Source: Euphorbia lathyris (Eukaryota > Streptophyta > Magnoliopsida > Malpighiales > Euphorbiaceae). From it: 64,000 bases of DNA. The notes below the pieces were generated by a model. The model worked only from the letters and a program-made list of their open reading frames with translations. It made no database searches and was not told the origin of the DNA. Positions 1-9,376 of this stretch are shown here, piece after piece; the stretch's first letter is position 1; the number at the start of each line of letters is the position of its first letter. Both the position numbers and the translations under genes were made by a program. The stretch covers positions 86,674,441 to 86,738,440 of the forward strand of contig NC_088914.1 of assembly GCF_963576675.1 (NCBI RefSeq), written 5' to 3'.

Positions 1-450
1 TGAACCTTTGTGAAGGTTTGAAGCTGTTCTATTCCTCCTTAGAGGAAGTAAAGCTGCCCAGGGGTTCGTTTTGCCACCTATCTTTGAGGTGAAACGATCC
101 GCCCGCAGGACTTGTAAGTCCTTCTTAGGGAAGGACAAGAGAGTGTAAAGACCTTGCATCCAAGGATCGTTTTAACTCTATTGGTGACCATGATCTGCCA
201 AGTGGCGGATCTGTTGTGATTGTGAGGAGCGTTGGATGCCTCCTTTTTATGACTGGAATATTGATATTGCAGTAGTGAATCATAAAAAAGAAAATGGATA
301 ATAAAACCAACAATCTTTATTAATGGAAGAAACACCTTATTACAGGAAATAGGTCTTTGCAAATGAGCCTCATTAAAACCTTTAACAAGAAAAACCTCGT
401 GGGAAAAAGCTTGTTAAAGAAAAAAGAGTACTCAAGACCATAGGTGTATT
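1..450 (-). other. Noncoding tail of element C downstream of protease
   Basis: There is no convincing ORF. The stretch contains short reiterated phrases such as CCTATCTTTGAGGTGAAACG and GATCCGCC, matching the tandem-like phrases at 23440-23700 in element A. In both elements it follows the last minus-strand coding frame, so it is the untranslated region between coding region and 3' LTR. Confidence 0.6.
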
Positions 451-1398
451 TCATTCTCTGACCAAGTGTTTATGTCGGCTCGAGAGATTCGCCATGTGTG
501 GTAATGTATTGTCCTCCGCATCATCCTCATCCACTGCTATTGTGGTGCATTCCTCTTCTGTTTCCTTTTTAGATTGAGGGCGAATCATTAACGAAGCCGA
601 ATAAGTTTCTTGAGCCACTTTTTGACAACCTCTAACCATCACTCCCCCCTTGACCGTAGGAATGTAAAGTGTTAGATGGCGAATAGAGATAAGGGCTGCA
701 ACTTCGGAGATAAATGGTCGTCCGAGGATAATATTATAGGCCAATTGTCTATCTAGGACTGAGAACTCCAGATCTCCCTTCCAAACTTGATCATCCCCCG
801 CAAGTTCGCACTCCAAAATAACTTGGCCTTTCGTCTGAATGGTATGACCAGTGACTCCCAGAATATCGACCACAGTTGGTTCCACTTGGACAGGATCAAC
901 TTTGAGTTTGATGAATGCTTCTCGAGTGATGACGTTACATGAACTTCCCGTATCAATCATCACCCGCCTAATTTCCCAGCCTTCAACTATCATTGTGACG
1001 ACCAGTGCATCCGCATGGGGTGCAATCTCCAGACCTGCGTCTGAGAAAGGGCGATTTAACGATATCCTATCAAGGTTGATCATTTTTGCCTTTTTTGATG
1101 CTGGCTGATAACCAGGTCCTCCAGCTATGACATTAATAGTGCCCTTTCCTTTCTTCTTTGGATCCTCCTTGGATCTATCATCGTTTTTTCCTTCCGTTTG
1201 GATGAACCGATCCAATTTACCTCTTTCAATGAGTCGTTCAATTTCTCGAGCTAACTCCCAGCAAGCATCCGTATCATGACTATTTTTCCTGTGATATTTG
1301 CAATAATTTTTAGGATCCTTGCCTTTATTGGTATACTCCCCCCTTTTTGGCTCGGGGTATGAAATGCTCCGTTTGTGCTGGCTGTTCTCGATCCACAT
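451..1398 (-). pseudogene. Retroelement protease domain region of element C
   Basis: A 315-residue reading frame contiguous in frame with gag upstream. It carries a CX2-type basic region after gag and an aspartic-protease active site, MIDTGSSCNVI, around residue 147, followed by the usual ILGRPFI motif. It ends 15-20 residues after an acidic stretch, without entering reverse transcriptase. Two in-frame TGA codons separate it from gag (1570-1572 and about 1467), so it cannot be read as part of the polyprotein in its present form. The Met at 1398 is only the first Met after those stops and is probably not a real start. Best read as a decayed gag-PR polyprotein. Confidence 0.75.
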
Positions 1399-1569
1399 AA
1401 GAACCTCACCTTTAGAAGCATTAAGAGGTGTGAAGGAAGTGACAAATGATGATTTGTTCCTGGAATCTCTTCATTTGTTTCGAGGAGAATCCTGACGTTT
1501 GTCTCTGTCCCGATCTCGGTCTCGGGAGCGGGATTCGCCCCGATCCTTCTTTGGCGATGATGGTGAGCC

Positions 1570-3066
1570 TCAGCGAATATCATCTACCTCTATAAAATCT
1601 TTGCAACGTTCCATTAACTCCGCCATGCTGGTTGGTTTCTTGCGGATGAGGTCTTCTTGCAAACTTTTACAAGTAGTGTTTCTCACAAAGCATTCCACAG
1701 CTACGGAGATATCTACGTCAACAATCTGTATACACAATTGATTAAAAGTGTCTACATAGTCTCGGAGGGATTCATTCGCCTTTTGTTTTAACTCAAAAAG
1801 CTTTCCGGATTTCACCACTGCAGGAATGCAACCGGCGAATTTAGCACAAAATTCCCTGCTCAATTGATCGAAGCTGTTTATTGAGCCTAGAGGTAGGGAT
1901 TGAAACCACAAATAAGCCGGGCCTCCTAACGTGGTGACAAACATTTTGCAAAGCACCGGTTCGGTGGCTCGATTGAGTCTGGCCATGATTCTGTATTTTC
2001 GAACATGAGCCTCCGGGTTGTCTTTACCTGTATAAATTGCCAGATTAGGGATTTTAAACGCTCTTTCGATTTCCTCTGCTTCAATCCAAGCCGCAAAAGG
2101 CGAATCCCTGTTGGCGAATGGATTATGCCTAGCATTTTCTTCATTCATTTGAAGCACTAGGGCTCTGACTCTGTCATCGAAATTCTCCGGCTCCGCCCTG
2201 GGACGATCTCTTCGTGGCGATCTGCTCGGAGAAGATGAAGAACTTGATTCGGACGATGAATCCGATGGCGAATGTCCTCCTCGCCCGCCTCCCCTTCCTC
2301 CTCCATTACCTCCTCCCCCACTTCCTTTGTTTGGAGGATTCAGCTCGTTTCCTCCTTGTTGACCTCCTGTCAGAGTGTGTCCAACAGTTCCCGAAGATGG
2401 ATGGGGTGGCGGTCCTCCTAAATGAGACGTTTTTTCCGGTCTACTACGCCTTTTACGACCAGTAGATGGAGGAGATCTGCCACGGCGTGAAGATTTCGTT
2501 CGCCGGGGCGAAGGAGATCTTGGCTGCTTATCTTTGTTCTTTCTGTGCTTTTTGTGAATGGGCTCTTTAAATCCCCCAAGGGACGAATTCGTCCGTGGTC
2601 GTCTGGGTACATTCGGCCCATCAAGATTAAACCTTGGAACTTCTGATCCGCCAGGGGGGACCACGTCATTCCTACGGCTTCCTTCACCAGGAAACAGCTC
2701 CCTCATAACTGGTCGTGATCCACTTGGCGCCGTGGTAGTTACCGTAGAGTCAACGTTGTGAGCTTGAAGGAATGAAGAGCTACGAGCCCCTGGTCCCAGA
2801 CCAAAGTTTAACGGAGGTAGAGACGAGACCACTGACGTAGAAACCGTACTACTATAAGGAATAGTTGTGAACGCTCGAAGGCGGTCTCCAATTTCAATCC
2901 CATATCGCACCTCGATATCCAGAACGCACATATCAAGGAAGGATGTTGGGGGCATATTTCCATCGATATTCATTGTGGGAGCGGTCGTACTCGTGTGCCC
3001 AGCACTGGATGGTGTGATTACTGGCGACTCGATCCCTGAGGAGGGATTTAGTATTTCATCGTTCAT
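1570..3066 (-). pseudogene. Gag polyprotein of Tat-like element C
   Basis: A 498-residue frame. The N-terminal 280 residues are low complexity: Pro, Ser and Arg rich, with a Gly-rich run near residue 255 and a Ser run near 275. The Retrotrans_gag (capsid) core follows at about residues 335-498, including the typical WFQSLP and FCAKF segments. It ends at a TGA after VDDIR, but the same frame continues with basic, RD/RS-rich sequence into protease, so the stop looks like a point lesion (CGA to TGA is the simplest change). The start Met lies just inside the leader, about 60 bp from the LTR edge. It would form virus-like particles for element RNA. Confidence 0.8.
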
Positions 3067-3129
3067 GATGTTTCAATGTGACCGAAAAATCCTTTATTGG
3101 GTTAAGGATTCCACGTTCACCGCACCAAT

Positions 3130-3609
3130 TGATAACACTAGTGAAACTTCTGATCGGATCACGTCCCTGTGAGGCGCCGTTGGGATCGGCCGGGGACACT
3201 CCGATGCCAAAGTCAGTAATAAATATGGAGAATAAACTGAATGGACAAAGCTTAGCGAAGAGTAAGTATGAGTGAATGTACCTTGATAGCCTAGACGTGG
3301 GCTATTTATAGTAGATGGATTTGTAACTTCTAGGTAACTAGAGAGTCTCCATTAATGCTCATTTAATGGCGGTTACAAGTTACTCTTAACCTGGCGGGTT
3401 AAGACTATTAATGATTCATTTAATGATCATTATGGCCGAGTTGACGGTTAGCCGTTACTTAAGTAAATGGAGAGATTCGCCTTAGAGATCCGCCAGCGGA
3501 TCTCTTAGAGCTAACCCAGGGGGGATCTGCCAGGCGGCTTCCTATGCCACATGGCATACTTGAGGCGATTATCTCTTTTGGTCCTTGCGATAATATCCCG
3601 ATGTTATCA
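3130..3609 (-). repeat. 5' LTR of element C
   Basis: The 480-bp LTR is bounded by an 8-bp inverted repeat: TGATAACA at 3130 and TGTTATCA ending at 3609. The related LTR of element A (20196-20713) shares the block beginning TCCCTGTGAGGCGCC and the TATA region. Immediately inside, reading minus from 3129, is TTGGTGCGGTGAACGTGG, in the position of a primer binding site; I do not assign a tRNA. Confidence 0.8.
3303..3310 (-). promoter_or_regulatory. TATA box of element C LTR
   Basis: On the minus strand TATAAATA lies inside the LTR in the context CTATAAATAGCC. The same motif is in the LTR of element A near 20360-20372, so it is conserved between copies and is the probable U3 promoter. Confidence 0.6.
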
Positions 3610-5262
3610 GTGGTCTACCGTGAAAAAGATAAATTTCAGTGGTCCTATCGTGGAAATAGGTAAAGTTCAATGGCAGTGAGTGGAATTTATCTATATATTA
3701 ATAGTTTGGATAAGTAATTTATTAATCTTTATATTTTTACCTAACACGCGGTTTAGTTCTCGTATTAATAATACATTGTGTTTTTAAATATTGTTCTATT
3801 CAACCGTTTAATCATTTAAATATTAGAATTATGAAACCCTTTAATTTCTTAAATTGTTAAATATAATAAAAGTTAATTAACAAATAGTGTATTTTTAAAA
3901 TACAATTTGTTAGGAAAAAGTTATGTTATTGGACCATATGATGTCAAATACTTTAGAGACTTTTAAGCAATATATGTATATGTGCCAATTCTGTAGAAAA
4001 ATAAATATTAAGAGGAAAAGTAAAAAAAAATTAAAATAACACATCATTTATTTTTTAACTTGTGTAAAATATTTAATTGACTTCTAAATTTTCAAAGTAT
4101 TTTAAACTTAAATAAAATATCAAGTTAGCTTCATGAATTTGCGTAAAATGTAATTAATTAATCACTAAGTTGTAAAAAAAAAGTGAGTTGAATACGGAAA
4201 ATGTATTGCACGCATCTTTAAAAAAAGTAAAATGACCAAGGTCGGAGTATGCGATTTTAATATTAAAGAAGACAAATTTTATAGTTGAAAAAGTAAGAAC
4301 TTCATTTTTAATCTGTCATGTGAATTATGTAATAAAATTCTAAAGCGTATGCAATACATCTTTCGGATGCAACTTACTTTTTTGCAATCAGATTATCAAT
4401 TGATTATATTTTACACAAATTTAAAAGGTTAGCTAAACATTTTATGCAAGTTAAAGTGGCTATCACGGCTGGCACTGCCCTTAGGCAACAGAAGCGGCCG
4501 CCTAGGGCCCCCAAAAATAAAGGGCCTATATAATAATTTTTCTTTAATATATCATTAATATTTTATACAATAATTATAAAAAAATAAAATAACATTAAAT
4601 ATATATTTTAATTGGTGATTTTACGTCTAAAAGGGTCAAAGCAGTTTTTAAATAATAATATTTTTTCTTCAAAAAAAAAAAAATATTATTTTTATGTTTA
4701 TATGAATATACTATTTATTATTATTTACAAATTCTAAAATTATAAGGTATTTTTTCGTCATTTTTTTTATGAAATGCTTATATTATTCCATTAGATCAAA
4801 AAATTACAACTCAGTAAAGTATAAAACATCACACAAGTAAAGACTAAAGTCAATACAATATCCGTTAAGGGAATAAAAAGATCATAATAAGCAAACAAAA
4901 AACCATAAGCAAACAAAAAACCATAAAAGATATATTTCTTTGTCAAATTAAAATTATGTAAATATATATAGTTTTAAAATTTTATTTATGTATAAAGAGC
5001 CTACAATTTATATCGTGTCGAGGACCTCAAACAATCATGAGCTGATAGTAGGAGCCATTGAGACTCTTTAAAAGCTTGGAAACCAATCAAGATTTTTTTG
5101 GACAAATTAAGAACACATGATATATTAAGCCGAAAATAAAAATGGTGGTTCCATGCTTTAAATAGTATTAGTGGTTTTATTTAATTCATTTAGAAAAAAA
5201 AAAAGCATTTGAAAGAAATAAAATTTATGGTTCACTTTAAATTGGCAAAAGAAAAATCTAAT

Positions 5263-6053
5263 GGACAAAATACTAGTTCAATGTCTCAAATTGTTTACAT
5301 TAGAAATTTGAATTCAAATGTTAATATATACAAAAAAAAAAGTTTTAATTAGGAGAATCCAATAAAAAGATTAACGAATTTCGAATTGATTAATTAAATA
5401 ATTTATATATGTGTTATTAATTTCTTGAGTTTAGAGTAATTGAAATCCATAAAATACTAATTTGACCTAATAAGTTCTGATTAAAAAATCATAAAATGGA
5501 CGCAACGATTTGAAGTGATCTAAATTATAACAATATCTAAGAAAAGAAATGTTATTGGATAAAAATGACATTCAACTTTAATAATGTTACTATTTATTTA
5601 TTTTACTACTATCAAAAAATTATTTTTCTTAAAAAAAATATCGAAAATTACATGTATCATTTTGGGAAAAAAAAATCTTAAATTGTCAAAGTGTCAAACC
5701 TTGGGGTTTGTTTTGAACTTTTCAACATATTAATTAAGGTAGATTTGATTAGTAATGATCTTAGATCGCATATAGATTTTATTTTAAGGTAAGTCATTTA
5801 AAAAAGTATCTATTCAACTTTGAAACGAATAAAGTAAATTTTATCTAATAATAAAATAAGACAAAATACTAATTTGTGTTGACTTGAGTGGAAATGTCTC
5901 GAATCGTTTAAATTAGAAATTCGAATTCAAATGCAAATATACACAATAAATTTTAATTAGGAGAGAATTTAAAAGGCTCACAAATTTCGAATTAATTAAT
6001 TAAATAATTTAAATATATATATGTATCATTAATTACTGGAATTTGAAATCCAT
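5263..6053. repeat. Pair of dispersed direct repeats of about 190 bp
   Basis: Copy 1 (5263-5450) and copy 2 (5860-6053) share the same order of landmarks: ACAAAATACTA, TGTCTC, GAAATT(T/C)GAATTCAAATG, TTTTAATTAGGAGA, AATTTCGAATTRATTAATTAA and GAAATCCAT. They differ by many substitutions and a few indels. Origin not recognised. Confidence 0.65.
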
Positions 6054-6364
6054 TAATTATTTTAAGAGCGAAGGAGTAAAATTTTACTCTTAACGCTGTC
6101 AAACAAGTTCAAATTTATCCCAACACAATAGAAAATTTGAATTGAATGATTTAACAGTTATTCGATTATCATATCCGATCTCTAAACAAGTTTTTAGAAA
6201 AAATAAAGCAGTTATTTATATTTTGACGGGTTATTTATACTGATTAATAACATAAATAAGTATTTCATGAAGTTTTTGTATTAAGTTGTATCTGAAAATC
6301 TTAAATAATGCGGACATCTTAAATGAGAAATCAAAGCAAGAAGAAACTGTCTCATAGGATGCGT

Positions 6365-6625
6365 GCCATCAGCCACACGATGTGTGAGACAATAACTGTA
6401 TAAAGGAAGTGTAGAGATTAGATCCACACAATGTGTCATCAGGGGCACACTACGTGTGGGCTGCTGGAAAAGCCCTGGAAATCAGATCGTAAATTGTATG
6501 GCGTGTGTCTATTGTCACACGCTTTGTGAATGAAGGGAGAGCGTGGACCGATGCGTTGACGAGCCTGGCTGCCGGAGACTCAAAGCCACACGATGTGTTA
6601 CAAACACTCACACACCATGCGGGGT
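6365..6625. repeat. Cluster of CACAC-N-TGTG near-palindromes
   Basis: Six variants of a near-palindrome of the form CACAC(G/A)(A/T)TGTGTG occur in about 260 bp, for example at 6373, 6424, 6446, 6514, 6591 and 6609. The stretch is more GC rich than its surroundings and borders the truncated LINE. No protein-coding reading is supported. Confidence 0.5.
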
Positions 6626-6743
6626 GACTTAACTTGTAAGAAGAATAAGGAGATAAGGCTGCCAGAATCACTATTCACCCTCTAATTTAGTGTTTTGTCA
6701 TTATATTTAAATTAATGTCTTGCCATTTATGCTTATTAACTAA

Positions 6744-7386
6744 ATGTCATTTAGCCAATATATCTCATCCTACCCCTATCAGTTCACTTGGGAGGCGAGG
6801 GGCGGGACAGATAGTTGGGTTGAGGAGAAGCTCGACAAAGCTTTTGTAAATAAAAAATGGAACGAATTGTTTATGGGAACAAAACTCAAAAATCTGATTA
6901 CGGTCGCTTCTAATCACACAGCACTGCTGTTAGAAATGCAGGTATGGGTCCACAAGTTCTCAGGAAAGCGATTCCGCTTTGAAAATGCATGGTTCTAGGA
7001 GGAGCAGTGTGAGTCGGTTGTGGCTGCAGCATGGAACGCGAAAGCTGATAGCACAATTAGCGCTAAACTAACAAGCTGTCGGACAGCGTTACAACGATGG
7101 AGTTCGAACCTGGATAACGATTTTAAGAAAACGTTAAACAATCTTTGAGTACTGCTGCAGCGATACAAGGGTAGAAGGGATAAATTCGGGGATGAACAAT
7201 TTAGCTCAGCTTCTCAAGCCTACTCTAAAGCCCTGAGACAGCAAGAGGATTTTTGGAAATAGAGAGCGAAGTTGTTTTGGCTCCAGGATGGCGACTCCAA
7301 TACAAAATATTTCCATGCGTATGCAACAAAGAGGAAATGCAATAATGGATTCAGTGAGCTACAGAATGAGGCAGGGGGGAGGTGTA
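6744..7386 (+). pseudogene. LINE-1 ORF2, endonuclease C-terminus and linker
   Basis: Matches the C-terminal end of plant LINE AP-endonuclease: FTWEARGGTDSWVEEKLDKA, then SNHTALLLEM in the place of the usual SDH-P motif, then the linker containing FWLQDGDSNTKYFHAYATKR. Stops occur at 6996-6998, 7146 and 7259. The Met at 6744 is upstream of any recognisable homology and is not a real start. Confidence 0.8.
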
Positions 7387-9371
7387 TGTTGGTCCCGTGT
7401 AACGTGACAATATTAGTTCCAAGGGTGGGTTAGGAACTATTTAAATTTTTCACGTATGGCTGACTGTTAATTTTCTTAACTTTAGACTTTCTTGAAGTCT
7501 TTTAGCACGGTGAGACTAAGTAAGCTTTAGGCCTTGTTTGGATTGAGTGTAATTAAAGTAAGGTAAAGTAAGGTAAAGTAAGTGGGGTGTATATGATAAC
7601 TTGTTGTGTTTGGCTAGAAGGTAAAGTAAGTGATGGTTTAATAATGTAATTGTGTTTGGTTTGATTGTAAAGTAAGGTAAGATTATTACAAAATTACTCT
7701 TATACCCTTACTTTTAATTATTAAATTATTATATAATAATTTTAGTTAAATATGAAAAGCTAAATATAAAAAGAAAATCAGAAAGCTTGAAAAAAAAAAG
7801 TTCAAATTAAAAGAATTCAGCCAAACCAATATATCAAACCATACCAATATTTAAAAAAAATCAAATTAAAATGGATAGAAAACAAAGACGTAACAAGAAA
7901 TAAAAAAAATAAAGAAGTAAGGAGAAGAAACAGGAAATAAACAAAAGAATAAGGACAATTTTGGAAAAAAAAATCAATTACCTTCATTCCCCACCGATTT
8001 GGGGTGCATGTAAAATTGCTTAAAAATACCCTCACCTACCCTCACTTACTCTACCTCTTAATTTCACCTCAAAACAAACAAGGTTACTCATAAACACTTA
8101 CCCTACCTTACTTCCAATCACCTCAATCCAAACAAGCCCTTAGATACAAGCTTAGTCAATAGGTGACTAAGTCCGAATCTATCCTTGAGTCAGGAGATAA
8201 TACTTGAGTCTATTCCTAAACTCAGCTTCTTAGTTCACTCAACTCAGCTTATGTTCTTTTTAGCGTTTAACTAGGCAATGTTATAGCAAGCAATAATTTA
8301 GGGAGATAAGGGTTAGAAAGATGTTACTCAGCAGACGTATCCTGGTTCGGCCTCTTCGCCTACGTCCAGTCCCCGAAATTCCTTCCGAGCTTTTCAGAAT
8401 CCTCTACTGAGCTCTTTAAAGGTAGAGCACAAACCTTTTACAATAGAAAGCTGAGTATACAAGAGTACCTTCCTCTATTCCTCTACTCACTCCTATTTCT
8501 ACCGCTGAGTACTATGATCGAGTACTCAGCTTCTCCTTTCTATACTTCTAGAAATGATAAGTGTTTGTTTGTCCTAAACAACAATTGCTAAGACACTTTA
8601 GATGATTTAGATCACTCTAGACTTTTACACAGAATTGGAATTGGTATAAGATTTGCTTTGCTTTTCTCATAGAACTTCGAATAACAATTTGGTCAGTGTT
8701 TCGACTTGATTGAAGATCTGCATCGAATGAAGCGTTTGAGTGGCCCATTTATAGTGACACTTGATGTACCGGTAATTTCGAATTTCGAAATAACCGTTGG
8801 AGGGAAAACGGCTTCCTGTCGCTTTCACTCAGTATGTGCTCAGCGTCCTCGACCAATCAAATTCTTGTATCTCCTATCTTCGGCAGTGCTCAACAGCTTT
8901 CCGTCAGACAAGACAGAATGTCTCCACATTTATGGTAAAGTCTTCCAGACAGCTTTCTGCGTCTTCTGAACTTTACCCTAAGTGGAAATACTTTGTCTTC
9001 AAGTTTATTCAGGTCAGCCGCTGACCTGACTTTCTTGTCGCTCAACTCAGTAGCTTCGTCTTGAAGCTTTTGGTCGAAGGCTTCTCGATTCTTCTCTGAT
9101 GAGCTTGCGTTTTACTCAGTATGAACTGCGTTTTGATCTGCTTGGGCCGTGAGGCTTTGATTCGTTGACTTGGGCTTGACTTTCTCTTGTGGGCCTTTGG
9201 CTCATTCAACTTAATGTCTTATGAATTAAATAACTCAACATTGAACAAACACATTAGTATGAATAAATTAAAGCATTTAAATTTAATGTGTTGGAATATT
9301 TTTATCATGGAGATTTAATTATTGTTAAATAATTTTGTCAAATCAAAATCATGTAGAAAGGTGTTTCAACA
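7387..9371. mobile_element. Solo LTR (probably Copia type) with GTGTA target duplication
   Basis: Ends are TGTTG at 7387 and CAACA at 9371, a perfect 5-bp terminal inverted repeat. Flanking GTGTA at 7382-7386 and 9372-9376 is the target duplication. There are no gag or pol frames and no second LTR. Without the nested MITE and its duplication the length is about 1.37 kb, in the range of large Copia LTRs. The block GTATCCTGGTTCGGCCT at 8338-8354 is of a kind common in such LTRs (from memory, not searched). Orientation is uncertain. Confidence 0.85.
7530..8139. mobile_element. Tourist-like (PIF/Harbinger) MITE inside the solo LTR
   Basis: Terminal inverted repeats read GGCCTTGTTTGGATTGAG on the left and GGGCTTGTTTGGATTGAG on the right (reverse complement), continuing less perfectly with AAGTAAGGTA phrases. 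It is flanked by TTA at 7527-7529 and 8140-8142, the 3-bp duplication typical of PIF/Harbinger. Length is 610 bp with no transposase. It is the innermost layer of a three-level nest. Confidence 0.85.
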
Positions 9372-9376
9372 GTGTA

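Larger units (their letters stand above)
1..3609 (-). mobile_element. Tat-like Ty3/Gypsy element C, gag-protease only, 3' end outside window
   Basis: On the minus strand the order is 5' LTR (3130-3609), leader, gag (from 3066), protease, stop (about 451), then a noncoding tail running off the window start. The tail at 340-450 is clearly similar to 23840-23935, which follows the integrase stop of element A in RING1 intron 7; the LTRs of C and A are also recognisably related. In C, however, protease is followed directly by that post-integrase tail, with no reverse transcriptase, RNase H or integrase. I infer a non-autonomous derivative (TR-GAG style), or one internal deletion. The family assignment rests on gag, integrase and antisense-ORF architecture shared with A; whether it is Retand, Grande or another Tat branch is not resolved. 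Confidence 0.8.
3610..6743. other. AT-rich intergenic region
   Basis: No supported gene. Contents: long A and T runs; a GC-rich island at about 4457-4520 (GCGGCCGCCTAGGGCCCCC) that may be a hAT terminus; a short direct repeat AGCAAACAAAAAACCATA at 4892-4927; a pair of about 190-bp direct repeats at 5263 and 5860; and a cluster of CACACGATGTGTG-like motifs at 6365-6625. Confidence 0.6.

Noticed and set aside
4457..4520. GC-rich island as a gene or CpG promoter
   Set aside because: Too short, with no ORF next to it; it might be a hAT terminus, but no partner end was found.
9322..9376. Met at 9322 as the start of a LINE protein
   Set aside because: It is inside the solo LTR; the true reading frame comes from before 7387.
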